This document shows, piece by piece, positions 8,217 to 18,518 of a DNA stretch of 64,000 nucleotides. The notes beneath the pieces are model-generated. The model searched no databases, was not told the origin of the DNA, and saw only the letters and a program-made list of their open reading frames with translations. Position 1 is the first letter of the stretch; each line of letters begins with the position of its first letter. The position numbers and the translations under genes were made by a program. The DNA comes from Reyranella humidisoli (GTDB lineage: Bacteria; Pseudomonadota; Alphaproteobacteria; Reyranellales; Reyranellaceae). The stretch covers positions 1,364,001-1,428,000 of the forward strand of contig NZ_JAHOPB010000001.1 in the NCBI RefSeq assembly GCF_019039055.1, given 5' to 3'.

Positions 8217-9756
8217 GAACCCCCGACCGACGTCCCGTTCCCGGCGTGCTCCGCCGCTCGGCCTTGCGCTCGATCCGACGTCGGCCGAGCCGCTGCATCG
8301 CCAGATCGGCGAGCAGATGCGGCGCGCGATCCTCGATGGACGGTTGAAACCCGGAACGCGGCTGCCCTCGTCGCGCCTGATGGCCCAGGACCTCGACTGC
8401 GCGCGCGGCACGGTGGTGCTGGCCTTCGATCAGCTCGTCGCCGAGGGCTATGTCGTGAGCCAGGCCGGCTCGGCCATGTCGGTCGCGGCCGACCTGCCCG
8501 ACGAGATGCTGACCGTGCCGCGGTCCGGCACGCCACCGCAGGGCAAGACTGTCGCCAGGCCCGCCGTGGCGCGTCGGGCGCGGGCCCTGCTGGCGGAGAG
8601 TCCAGCGCCCGTTTCCGCCGGGCCGCCTCTGGCCTTTCCCACCGGACAGCCGGATCGCGAGGCGTTTCCCTTCGCGCTGTGGGCCAAGCTGCTGGAGCGC
8701 GAGTGGCGGCGGCCCGGCGTCGAGGCTGCGAGCGCCGTCCATCCGTTCGGCCATACCGGTCTGCGCGAGGCGATTGCGGCCTATCTTGGCGTGGCGCGCG
8801 GCTTCACCTGCGATCCGGGCTCGGTCGTCGTTACGACGGGCATCCGTCACGGGCTCGCGCTGTTCGCGGAAGTCGTGCTCGATGCCGGCGACACCGCCTG
8901 GGTCGAGGAGCCGGGCTTCATCGGCGTGCGCGACGCGCTGGCGACGTCGGGCGTGCGCGCCGCGCCGGTCGCCATCGACGGATCGGGCTTCTCGCTGGAG
9001 ACGGCGCTGGCCCAGGTCCCCGAAGCGCGCCTGGCTGTCGTGGCGCCGGCCCATCACTTTCCGCTCGGGACCGTGCTCAGCCTGCAGCGGCGCCTTGAAT
9101 TGCTGAGCTGGGCCGAGCGCACCAAAGGCTGGATCGCCGAGGACGATTTCGACGGCGAGTATCGCTACAGCGGCCGCCCCCTGCCGCCGCTGCGTTCGCT
9201 GGACCGGGCTGGCCGCGTCGCCTACTTCAGCAGCTTCTCCAAGCTGCTCTTCCCGGCGCTGCGTCTCAGTTTCCTCGTCCTGCCGGCCTCGCTGGTCGAG
9301 GCCACCGAACGGATCATGGACCGCGTGTCGGTCCGCGCGCCGCTGCTGGGCCAGGGCGCGCTGGCGCGCTTCATCGCCGAGGGCCATTTCGCCACCCATC
9401 TGCGCCGCACGCGCCAGCTCTATGCCGGCCGCCACGAGGCCTTGCTCGATGCAGCCGCGCGCCATCTCGACGGCCTGCTCATCGTGGCGCCCGATCCCGG
9501 AGGCATGCACCTGATCGCCAGCCCGACTCCCCGGCTCGGGCCGCGCTTCGACGATGTCGTGGTGACGGCGGCCGCGGCGGCCGCGGGCCTGATCGTCCAG
9601 CCGCTCTCCGTCTGCTATGCCGGCCCGGCGCGGCGGCACGGGCTGATCCTGGGCTATGCGGGAACGCCCGAGGCGGAGATCGATCGTGCGGTCCTGAAGC
9701 TGCGGGACGTGGTGCTCGGCGCGACCGGCCAACCGAGGCGTGGCCAGCGGCGCTGA
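8215..9756 (+). CDS. MocR/PdxR-family transcriptional regulator (GntR wHTH plus aminotransferase domain)
   Basis: 513 residues. GntR winged helix at about residues 18-85 (EPLHRQIGEQMRRAILDG, then LPSSRLMAQDL and RGTVVLAFDQL), a linker, then a type I aminotransferase-like domain from about residue 130. The PLP lysine is in YFSSFSKLLFPALRLSF. These regulators sense PLP or a PLP adduct; the divergent PPOX-fold gene is the likely target. I accept a TTG start because homologues begin at about this point and no better in-frame start is close. No strong ribosome site is visible. Confidence 0.9.
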   Translation: MNPRPTSRSRRAPPLGLALDPTSAEPLHRQIGEQMRRAILDGRLKPGTRLPSSRLMAQDLDCARGTVVLAFDQLVAEGYVVSQAGSAMSVAADLPDEMLTVPRSGTPPQGKTVARPAVARRARALLAESPAPVSAGPPLAFPTGQPDREAFPFALWAKLLEREWRRPGVEAASAVHPFGHTGLREAIAAYLGVARGFTCDPGSVVVTTGIRHGLALFAEVVLDAGDTAWVEEPGFIGVRDALATSGVRAAPVAIDGSGFSLETALAQVPEARLAVVAPAHHFPLGTVLSLQRRLELLSWAERTKGWIAEDDFDGEYRYSGRPLPPLRSLDRAGRVAYFSSFSKLLFPALRLSFLVLPASLVEATERIMDRVSVRAPLLGQGALARFIAEGHFATHLRRTRQLYAGRHEALLDAAARHLDGLLIVAPDPGGMHLIASPTPRLGPRFDDVVVTAAAAAAGLIVQPLSVCYAGPARRHGLILGYAGTPEAEIDRAVLKLRDVVLGATGQPRRGQRR

Positions 9757-9762
9757 GCATCG

Positions 9763-10844
<1,082 letters not shown>

Positions 10845-10848
<4 letters not shown>

Positions 10849-11831
10849 GCCGCCCTCGCCAGTTCCACGGGCGCCTTCCAGCAGGCCACGCGATGCTCCG
10901 GTCCGAGGTCGCGCAACGGCGGCGGCTCGACATGGCAGCGCGGATCGGCGAAGGGGCAGCGCGGCGCGAAGCGGCAGCCCTTGGGCTGGTTGTTGGGGCT
11001 GGGCACCGAACCTTCGATGGTCGACAGGCGTTCGCGGTCGACCTCGATGCGCGGGATCGAGCCCAGCAGGCCGATCGTGTAGGGGTGCTGCGGATCGGCG
11101 AACAGGGCGTCGACCGGCGCGCTCTCGACGATCTTGCCGGCGTACATCACCACCACCTCGTCGGCGATCTCGGCGATGACGCCGAGATCGTGGGTGATGA
11201 TCAGCATCGCCATGCCGAGCCGGCGCTGCAGGTCCTGCAGCAGGTCGAGGATCTGGGCCTGGATGGTGACGTCGAGCGCCGTCGTCGGCTCGTCAGCGAT
11301 CAGCAGCGCGGGCTCGCAGGAAAGCGCCATCGCGATCATGACCCTCTGGCGCATGCCGCCGGAGAGCAGGTGCGGATAGTCGTCTACGCGCTGTTTGGCC
11401 GAGGGGATGCGCACCAGCTCGAGCATTTCGATCGCGCGGGCCTTGGCGGCCTGCGGCGACAACTGTGTATGCGCCATGATGGCTTCGACGATCTGCTGGC
11501 CGATCGTGTGGACCGGATTGAGCGAGGTCATCGGTTCCTGGAAGATCATCGACATCTTGCCGCCGCGCAGGCGCCGGCGTTCGTCGGCGGAGAGGCCGAG
11601 AACATCCCGGCCTTCGAACAGGATCGCGTCGGCCTCGACCTGGCCCGGTGGGCTCGCCACCAGGCCCATGACGGAGAGCGAGGTCACGCTCTTGCCGCAG
11701 CCGGATTCGCCGACCAGCCCGACGGTGCGGCCGCGCCCGACGGAGAAGTCGATGCCGTCGACCGCGCGGAAGAGGCCGCGGTCGGTGTGGAAATGGGTCC
11801 GGAGACCGCGGACCTCGAGGAGCTTTTCCAT
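10845..11831 (-). CDS. Oligo/dipeptide ABC transporter ATP-binding protein (DppD-like)
   Basis: 328-residue ATPase, partner of the DppF-like subunit. Walker [13 protein letters not shown]-loop [11 protein letters not shown], signature [15 protein letters not shown], Walker [13 protein letters not shown], switch His in IITHDLGV. C-terminal [10 protein letters not shown]...C cluster domain. The reading frame is open far upstream, but the start is set at 11831, where ATG overlaps the TGA of the substrate-binding protein gene by one base and the protein begins [10 protein letters not shown] as in the family. Confidence 0.93.
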
Positions 11832-13402
11832 CAGAAGGAGTAATCCAGGCCCTTGTAGAAGGTGTTCTGGTAGAGCATGTGCGGCCGCACGCCCTTCAGC
11901 TTCTTGAGGCTGGTCGTGTACATCGCGATGTTCATGACCGGCATCCAGAGGTGCTCCTCGGTCACCCGCTGCTGGGCGAGCGCATAGTACTTGGCGCGGT
12001 CGGCTTCGGAGATCGAGGCGCGGCCCATCTTCAGGTACTCGTCGGTCTTGGCGTCGTTCCAGTTCATGCGGTTGGGCGCCGGGATGTTCTTGGAATCGAA
12101 GTAGAAATTCAGCAGGTCGCCCGACGAGATATAGGGGAAGGTCACCGTCCACAGCTCGAAGTCCTGCTTGCCCATCTCGGCCGGCGCGATGGTCGAGTCG
12201 TAGCCCACGATCTTCCAGTCGATGCCGATCTTGCGCATGTAGCCCTGGATCGCCTCGGAAACGCGCGGGAAGTAGGCGACCTGGGTGAACAGGACCCGCG
12301 GCGCCAGCTTGACGCCGTCCTTCTCGCGGATGCCGTCGGCGCCGACCTTCCAGCCGGCCTCGTCGAGCAGCTTCTTCGCCCGCTCGACATCCTCCTTGAT
12401 GAGACTCTTGGTCGAGTCGGCGAAGTCTAGCGCTTTGGGATCGATGAAGGTGTAGGCCGGCTCGGCGTTGCCCAGCATGATGCCCTTGACGATGTCGGCG
12501 CGGTTGATGGCGATGTTCATCGCCTCGCGCACGCGCTTGTCGGCCACCATCGGGCGCGTCGTCTTGTAGCCGTAGTACATCAGCTGGAAGTTCGGCTTCG
12601 CCTCCTGGACGTTGAGGTTGGGCGACGCCTTCACCTGCTGGATGAACTGCAGCGGGATCTGGTGCGTGACGTCGAACTGCCCGCCCATCATCGCGGCCAC
12701 GCGGCTGGAATCCTCAGGGACTATCTTGATGCTGAGCTTCTCGAACTTCACCGGCCCCTTGTTGGCGTACATCGACGGCCCCCATTTGTAGGCGTCGTGT
12801 CGCTTCAGCACGATCTCGGTGCGTGGCTGCCAGCTCTCGAAGCACCAGGGCCCGGTGCCGTCGATCGCCTTGACGCCGTAGTCCTTGCCCAGCGCCTCCA
12901 CGCTCTCCTTGTTGTGAATCGCCGTCGTAAACATGGTGAGCTGCAGCAGCAGGTCGGCGAAGGGCTCGTTCAGCTCGTACTCGACCGTGTAGGGATCGGG
13001 TGCGCGCAGCTCCTTGATGTTGCCGGCCCGCCAGGCAAGTGGCGCCTTGAGTTCGGGGCTCTTCAGCCGCTTGAAGCTGTAGATGACGTCCTCGGCGGTG
13101 AACTTCTTGCCGCTGCAGAAGCTGACGTCGTCGCGCAGCTTGAAGGTGTAGAGCTTGCCGTCGGGACTCACCGTCCACGACTTGGCGAGATAGGGGATCG
13201 CCGTCTTGCCGTCCCAGTCCATCGCCACCAGCGTGTCCTGGAACATGTTCACGATGTCGGAGGTCGGCGACCACGTCGTGCGCTGGCCGTCGTAGTGCGG
13301 TGCATCGAGCGACTTCATCATCCGCAAGGTCTGCGCCTCCGCCACCGGGGAGAGGCCCATCACGCCAAGCAACGCCGTTACGCCCTTCAGGAACTTACGC
13401 AT
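11831..13402 (-). CDS. Peptide/nickel-type ABC transporter substrate-binding protein (family 5)
   Basis: 523-residue periplasmic receptor. Sec signal peptide at residues 1-24 (MRKFLKGVTALLGVMG, with cleavage after AEA). The SBP family 5 core begins with the DNVSF/YTFKL region (KLYTFKLRDDVSFCSGKKFTAEDV near residue 90). Typical length for DppA/OppA-like proteins. It lies between the permease and ATPase genes of the same operon, 65 bases after the DppC-like gene. The ligand is unknown. Confidence 0.93.
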   Translation of the reverse strand: MRKFLKGVTALLGVMGLSPVAEAQTLRMMKSLDAPHYDGQRTTWSPTSDIVNMFQDTLVAMDWDGKTAIPYLAKSWTVSPDGKLYTFKLRDDVSFCSGKKFTAEDVIYSFKRLKSPELKAPLAWRAGNIKELRAPDPYTVEYELNEPFADLLLQLTMFTTAIHNKESVEALGKDYGVKAIDGTGPWCFESWQPRTEIVLKRHDAYKWGPSMYANKGPVKFEKLSIKIVPEDSSRVAAMMGGQFDVTHQIPLQFIQQVKASPNLNVQEAKPNFQLMYYGYKTTRPMVADKRVREAMNIAINRADIVKGIMLGNAEPAYTFIDPKALDFADSTKSLIKEDVERAKKLLDEAGWKVGADGIREKDGVKLAPRVLFTQVAYFPRVSEAIQGYMRKIGIDWKIVGYDSTIAPAEMGKQDFELWTVTFPYISSGDLLNFYFDSKNIPAPNRMNWNDAKTDEYLKMGRASISEADRAKYYALAQQRVTEEHLWMPVMNIAMYTTSLKKLKGVRPHMLYQNTFYKGLDYSF

Positions 13403-13467
13403 CGCTTCCTCGCCTTGTTGTTGTTCAGTGCGTCACGTCGGGACCCTTGTCGAAGGAGTGTGCAGGA

Positions 13468-14355
13468 TCAGCTCTGCAGTCTTGGATCGAGGACGTCGCG
13501 CAGGGCGTCGCCCAGAAGATTGGCGGCCAGCACGATCACGAAGATCATGAAGCTGGGGATCGTCGCGATGTGCGGCGCCATGAACAGGAAGTCGCGGCCT
13601 TGCGCCGCCATCATCCCGAGCTCGGCGGTCGGCGGCTGGGCGCCCATGCCGAGGAAGCCCAGCGCCGAGCCGATCAGGATGATCTGGCCGAAGCGCAGCG
13701 TCAGGAATACGAAGATCGTCGAGATGCAGTTGAGCGTGAGGTAGCGCCAGATCAGCGTGCGGTCGGAGACGCCGACGGCGCGGCCGGCTTCCATGAACTC
13801 CTGGCTCATGATGCCGATCGCCGCGCCGCGCGCCACGCGCGCCACGTCCGGCACGGTCGCCACCACCAGCGCAATCACCACGGCCGTGAGGCCGGCGCCG
13901 AAGATCGCCGCCACGGCGAGGCCGATCAGGATCGCCGGGAAAGCCAGCATCACGTCGACCAGGCGCATGATCCAGCCGTCGAGGCGGCGATAGTAGGCCG
14001 CCAGGATGCCGAGAAAGCCGCCCAGGAAGCCGCCGACGATGACGCCGACCAGGCCGAGCATCAGCGTGTTGCGCGCGCCGTAAATGACGCGGCTCAGTAT
14101 GTCGCGGCCGGTATTGTCGGTGCCGAACCAGTGCTCGGCGCTGGGCGGCTGCATCACCTTGGTGAGATCGGTGAGGTAGGGATCGTAGGGCGCAACCAGC
14201 GGCGCGAAGACGGCGGCGAAGCCGATCGTGGCCAGCAGCAGGGCGGCCACCATGGCGACCTTGTCGCGCATCAACCGGCGCAAGACGCCGGACCGGGAGA
14301 AGAGGCCGTTCTCTTCGGTGCGGGCGGGGGCGGCGTTGAGGGCTTCGACGCTCAT
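13468..14355 (-). CDS. Peptide ABC transporter permease (DppC-like)
   Basis: 295-residue inner-membrane permease. An N-terminal OppC-type segment (about residues 25-50, with the FAPLVAPYDP motif after the first membrane helix) precedes the binding-protein-dependent permease domain with five further helices. The coupling motif is EFMEAGRAVGVSDRTLIWRY. The start at 14355 gives an ATGA overlap with the DppB-like gene upstream, so translation is probably coupled. Confidence 0.92.
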   Translation of the reverse strand: MSVEALNAAPARTEENGLFSRSGVLRRLMRDKVAMVAALLLATIGFAAVFAPLVAPYDPYLTDLTKVMQPPSAEHWFGTDNTGRDILSRVIYGARNTLMLGLVGVIVGGFLGGFLGILAAYYRRLDGWIMRLVDVMLAFPAILIGLAVAAIFGAGLTAVVIALVVATVPDVARVARGAAIGIMSQEFMEAGRAVGVSDRTLIWRYLTLNCISTIFVFLTLRFGQIILIGSALGFLGMGAQPPTAELGMMAAQGRDFLFMAPHIATIPSFMIFVIVLAANLLGDALRDVLDPRLQS

Positions 14356-15290
14356 GACCGCTGCATCCTCGGATCGAGATAGACGTACAGGACGTCGACG
14401 ATCAGGTTGATCGACAGGAAGGCGATCGCGAGAATCATGATCGCGCCCTGCGCCGTCGGGAAATCGCTCGAGACGATGGCGCCGACCGCCAGGCGTCCGA
14501 CGCCCGGCCACGAGAACATCGTCTCGGTCACGACGGCGCCGCCCAACAGGAACGCCGCCTGCAGGCCGATCAGCGTGACCACCGGGATCATCGCGTTGCG
14601 CAGCGCGTGGTGCACGATCACCACCGTCTCGCGTAGGCCCTTGGCGCGCGCGGTGCGGACATAGTCGGCGCCCAGCACCTCGAGCACGGCGGTGCGCGTC
14701 AGCCGCGCAATCGGACCGATCAGCACGCTGCCCAGCGTGAGCGCCGGCAGCACGAGGCTCGGCAGGCCGCCGTCCCAGATCGGGCCGGTGCGGCCGGTGA
14801 AGGGGAACAGGCCCCACTGGAAGCCCATGTACTGGATCAGGACCAGGCCGATGAAGAAGACCGGCATCGACACGCCGGCGACGGAAACGGCCATGATCGC
14901 GCGGTCGACCAGCGTGCCGCGCCGCACGGCGGCGAGCGTGCCCAGCGTCAGGCCGAAGGGAATGGCGATCAGCATGCCGCCCAGCATCAGCTCGACCGTC
15001 GGGCCGATGGTCAGCGCCAGCTCCTCGCTCACCATCTTGTTGGAGATGATGGAGCGGCCGAGATCGCCGCGCAGGACGCGGCCGATATACTCGGCAAACT
15101 GGACCGGGATCGGGCGGTCGAGGCCGAGCTCCAGGCGGATCGCTGCGATGGTCTCGGCCTTCGCGTCGGGCCCGGCGATGATCATCGCCGGGTCGGCGGG
15201 CACCACCTGCAGCAGACAGAAGCACAGGAAGAGAACCCCGAGCAGCGCGGGAAACGAGATCAGCAGGCGGTGGACGATCTGTCTTCCCAT
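14352..15290 (-). CDS. Peptide ABC transporter permease (DppB-like)
   Basis: 312 residues, six predicted membrane helices, DppB/OppB family; the coupling loop GADYVRTARAKGLRETVVI is clear. N-terminus MGRQIVHRLLISFPALLGVL matches the family, so I use the ATG at 15290 rather than the in-frame TTG at 15317. First permease gene of the importer operon (order dppB, dppC, binding protein, dppD, dppF). 143 bases separate it from the SDR gene upstream on the same strand. Confidence 0.92.
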   Translation of the reverse strand: MGRQIVHRLLISFPALLGVLFLCFCLLQVVPADPAMIIAGPDAKAETIAAIRLELGLDRPIPVQFAEYIGRVLRGDLGRSIISNKMVSEELALTIGPTVELMLGGMLIAIPFGLTLGTLAAVRRGTLVDRAIMAVSVAGVSMPVFFIGLVLIQYMGFQWGLFPFTGRTGPIWDGGLPSLVLPALTLGSVLIGPIARLTRTAVLEVLGADYVRTARAKGLRETVVIVHHALRNAMIPVVTLIGLQAAFLLGGAVVTETMFSWPGVGRLAVGAIVSSDFPTAQGAIMILAIAFLSINLIVDVLYVYLDPRMQRS

Positions 15291-15433
15291 GCGCCGTCCT
15301 CGGACTGGTTCGGCCAAGGCGAAGCGCGCCGGTTTCCCGACGTGTCTCGACGTTTCTCCCTGGCAGCCGCTGCTTCGGTCAGACCAGCGCGGCGTTTATT
15401 ATGCAGGGATAGTGCATGCGAAATTTGCCGATG

Positions 15434-16168
15434 TCACGCCCAGCCTCCGGCGTGAGGAAGAACGTGTCCGGTAATGAAGCCGGCGCCATCGGAGCAGAGA
15501 AAGCAGATCGTCGCGCCGAGTTCGTCCGACTTGCCGAGACGGCCGAGCGGAATCTGCGCCGTCATCTTGGCCATCGCCTCGCGGTTGGCGAGCAGCGCCG
15601 GCGGGAAGTAGTCGGGGTTCTCGACGTAGTTCGAGCCGACCGCATTCACGGTGATGCCGTCGCGTCCCAGTTCCTTGGCGAGCGAGGAGACGAGGCCGTT
15701 CCCCGCCGCGCGCGCGGAGACATAGGGCGCATAGTTCGCGATGCCGCGCAGCGGCGCCGCCGAGGAGACGAACACGATGCGGCCGGACTTGCGCTTGCGC
15801 ATCGACGGCGCGACGAGCTGCGTCAGCCGGAACGGCGCCACGGCCATGACTTCGAGCGCGTCGCGGAAATCCTCGATCCGCGCCTCGCCGAGGGGTGCGC
15901 GCAGGGCCGGGTAGGCGTCGTTGTTGACCAGCGCGTCGATATGACCGTGTCGCTTCACCGCCAGCTCGACCATCGCCGCCGGCTCGACGGCCGACAGCGC
16001 ATGGGCGCCGGGAAACTGCGATTCGTACTTGTGGCGTGCGCTCGGCGTGTCGAACGACGGATCGTGCGCCAGCACGGTCGCACCCTGGGCCAGCGCGACC
16101 CTTGTGGTGCCGTGCCCTGCGAATTTCTCGACGTTGGTGATCAGGATGACCCGGTCTTTCAGCAGCAT
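15434..16168 (-). CDS. Degenerate short-chain dehydrogenase/reductase
   Basis: 244 residues with an SDR Rossmann fold, but the usual landmarks are altered. The nucleotide glycine motif is TNVEKFAGHGTT (positions 11-22) instead of TGxxxGxG. NNAG has become NNDA. The catalytic YxxxK is Tyr149-Val-Ser-Ala-Arg153. Ser135/Ser136 are present in FVSSAA. Activity as a normal NAD(P)H oxidoreductase is therefore doubtful. It precedes the peptide importer on the same strand and is divergent from ubiE with only 25 bases between the two start codons. Confidence 0.85.
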   Translation of the reverse strand: MLLKDRVILITNVEKFAGHGTTRVALAQGATVLAHDPSFDTPSARHKYESQFPGAHALSAVEPAAMVELAVKRHGHIDALVNNDAYPALRAPLGEARIEDFRDALEVMAVAPFRLTQLVAPSMRKRKSGRIVFVSSAAPLRGIANYAPYVSARAAGNGLVSSLAKELGRDGITVNAVGSNYVENPDYFPPALLANREAMAKMTAQIPLGRLGKSDELGATICFLCSDGAGFITGHVLPHAGGWA

Positions 16169-16193
16169 GGCGATTCCTCTAGGTTGCGGCCCC

Positions 16194-16991
16194 ATGGACC
16201 CAGCCGTTCCCGACGATCCTAGCGCAGCCCGCCCCGAGGGACAGGCCCCGGACGGTCGAGCGTCCTTCGGATTCCGCGACGTGCCGGCGGCGGAGAAGGC
16301 CGGCATGGTGCGCGAGGTCTTCGCCAGCGTGGCCCCGCGCTACGACCTGATGAACGACCTGATGTCGGGCGGCGTGCACCGGCTCTGGAAGAACACCATG
16401 GTCGACGTGGTGAACCCGCGTCCGGCTGAGAAGCTGCTGGATGTGGCCGGCGGTACCGGCGACATCGCCTTCCGCCTGCTGCGCCGCCAGGGCGATCGTC
16501 CCGACGTCACCATCTGCGACATCAATCCCGCAATGCTCGAGGTCGGCCGTGACCGCGCCGTCGATCGTGGGCTGCTGCACGGGCTCACCTGGGCGACCGG
16601 CGATGCCGAGCACCTGCCGTTCCCCGATCGCTCGTTCGACGCCTATACGATTGCCTTCGGACTGCGAAACGTCACCGACATCGATCAGGCGCTGCGCGAC
16701 GCCCATCGCGTGCTGAAGCCGGGCGGCCGCTTCTACTGTCTCGAATTCAGCAAGGTCACCTCGGCGCCGGTCGGCCGCGTCTACGACGCCTATTCCGAAC
16801 GCGCACTGCCGTTCTTCGGCAGGGTCATCGCCCGGGACGCCGACTCATACCGTTATCTGCACGAAAGCATCCGCCGCTTCCCGCCGCAGCGCGAGCTGGC
16901 GGCGCGCATGCGGGCCGCCGGGTTCGCCAACGTCTCGTGGCGCGACATGTCGCTGGGAGTCGTGGCGCTGCACCAGGGCTGGCGTATCTAG
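16194..16991 (+). CDS. ubiE: Demethylmenaquinone/ubiquinone C-methyltransferase
   Basis: 265-residue SAM-dependent methyltransferase of ubiquinone synthesis. Motif I LLDVAGGTGDIAFRLL near residue 82, then YTIAFGLRNVTD and RVLKPGGRFYCLEFSK, all UbiE signatures. The front half contains VFASVAPRYDLMNDLMSGGVHRLWK. ATG at 16194 chosen because the protein starts here after the divergent SDR promoter gap; in-frame codons upstream would overlap that gene. ubiB follows with no gap. Confidence 0.96.
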   Translation: MDPAVPDDPSAARPEGQAPDGRASFGFRDVPAAEKAGMVREVFASVAPRYDLMNDLMSGGVHRLWKNTMVDVVNPRPAEKLLDVAGGTGDIAFRLLRRQGDRPDVTICDINPAMLEVGRDRAVDRGLLHGLTWATGDAEHLPFPDRSFDAYTIAFGLRNVTDIDQALRDAHRVLKPGGRFYCLEFSKVTSAPVGRVYDAYSERALPFFGRVIARDADSYRYLHESIRRFPPQRELAARMRAAGFANVSWRDMSLGVVALHQGWRI

Positions 16992-18515
16992 ATGTTCCGC
17001 GCACTTCGAAACGGTTGGCGCCTGCTGCGCATGGCGGTGAGCTTCGCGCGTCACGATGCGCTGTTTCCGCTCGAGTCGCTGGGCATCGCGCCGGCGCTGA
17101 TCGCCTGGGCGCGCCTGTTCGCGCCGCGCGGCGACACGCGCCGTCCGGGCGAACGGCTGGCGGCGGCACTGCAGGACATGGGCCCGTCCTTCATCAAGCT
17201 CGGCCAGGCGCTGTCGACCCGCGCCGATCTGTTGAGCGAGGAAGTGGCGGCCGATCTCGCGCGCCTGCAGGACCATATCCCGGCCTTCCCCGGCGCCGAG
17301 GCGCGACGGATCATCGAAAGCGAGCTGGGCCAGCCGCTCGCCGCCGTCTTCTCCAGTTTCGACGACGTGCCGGTGGCGGCCGCCTCGATCGCTCAGGTCC
17401 ACTTCGCGGTCACGACCGACGGCCGCGACGTCGCCGTGAAAGTGCTGCGGCCCGGCATCGGGAAGGCCTTCGAGCAGGATCTCGACCTTTTCTACTGGAT
17501 GGCCGAACTGGTCGAGCGCACCCAGCCGCGCTTCCGCCGCCTGAAGCCGGTCGAATCGGTGCGCGCCTTCGCCGACGTGGTGCGGGTCGAGATGGACCTG
17601 CGCATGGAAGCGGCGGCCGCCGAGGAGCTGGGCGAGAATTTCGCCGACGATCCCAACTACCGCGCGCCCCGGATCGACTGGGACCGCACCGCCGAACGCG
17701 TGATGACGCAGGAGCGCGTCGACGGCATCCCGATCGGCGACCGCGACGCCATCATCGCCGCCGGCCACGATCCGCACGAGATCATGCGCAAGTGCGCCGA
17801 GGCCTTCTTCTACCAGGTGTTCCGCGACGGCTTCTTCCATGCCGACATGCATGGCGGCAACGCCTTCGTCGATCGCCAGGGCACCATCGTGCCGGTCGAC
17901 TTCGGCATCATGGGCCGCGTCGACGAGGATACGCGCGGCTATCTCGCCGAGTTGCTGGTGGCCTTCCTGCGCCGCGACTACCACGCCGTCGCCGAGGTCC
18001 AGTTCCGGGCGGGCTACGTCCCGCCCGACCAATCGCTCGAAACCTTCGCCCAGGCCTGCCGGTCGATCGGCGAGCCGATCTTCGGCAAACCCAGCCACCA
18101 GATCTCGATCGCCCGCCTGCTGGCCCAGATGCTGCGTGTCACCGAACAGTTCGAGATGAGCGCACAGCCGCAGCTCCTGCTGCTGCAGAAGACTATGCTG
18201 ATGGCCGAGGGCATGGGCACCAAGCTCAATCCCAACGTCAACATCTGGGAACTGGCGCGGCCGCTGATCGAGGACTGGATGGTCACGCATTTCGGTCCGC
18301 GTGCCACGGTGAGCCGCGCCGCCCAGGACCTTGCGCAGGGTCTGCGCCGATTGCCGCGCCTGATCGACAGCCTGCACGTCGTGGCCGAGCACGAACGGCG
18401 CAAGGCCGAGCGCGACGCCGAACAGCCGACACAAGCCAGCCGGTTCAGGGCGCGCTTCGCGGAGGTCGTCGCCATACTCGCCCTGATCGCGGCCATCGCG
18501 GCGTGGTGGCACTGA
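16992..18515 (+). CDS. ubiB: Atypical kinase UbiB, ubiquinone biosynthesis
   Basis: 507 residues, ABC1/ADCK family protein needed for ubiquinone synthesis. KxGQ-type motif in FIKLGQALSTR near residue 68, Ala-rich loop ASIAQVHFA, lysine in VAVKVLRPGI, catalytic-loop HADMHGGNAF, metal motif DFGIMGR. One C-terminal membrane helix (about residues 485-506). ATG follows the ubiE stop directly, so the two are one transcription unit. Confidence 0.96.
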   Translation: MFRALRNGWRLLRMAVSFARHDALFPLESLGIAPALIAWARLFAPRGDTRRPGERLAAALQDMGPSFIKLGQALSTRADLLSEEVAADLARLQDHIPAFPGAEARRIIESELGQPLAAVFSSFDDVPVAAASIAQVHFAVTTDGRDVAVKVLRPGIGKAFEQDLDLFYWMAELVERTQPRFRRLKPVESVRAFADVVRVEMDLRMEAAAAEELGENFADDPNYRAPRIDWDRTAERVMTQERVDGIPIGDRDAIIAAGHDPHEIMRKCAEAFFYQVFRDGFFHADMHGGNAFVDRQGTIVPVDFGIMGRVDEDTRGYLAELLVAFLRRDYHAVAEVQFRAGYVPPDQSLETFAQACRSIGEPIFGKPSHQISIARLLAQMLRVTEQFEMSAQPQLLLLQKTMLMAEGMGTKLNPNVNIWELARPLIEDWMVTHFGPRATVSRAAQDLAQGLRRLPRLIDSLHVVAEHERRKAERDAEQPTQASRFRARFAEVVAILALIAAIAAWWH

Positions 18516-18518
18516 CCC

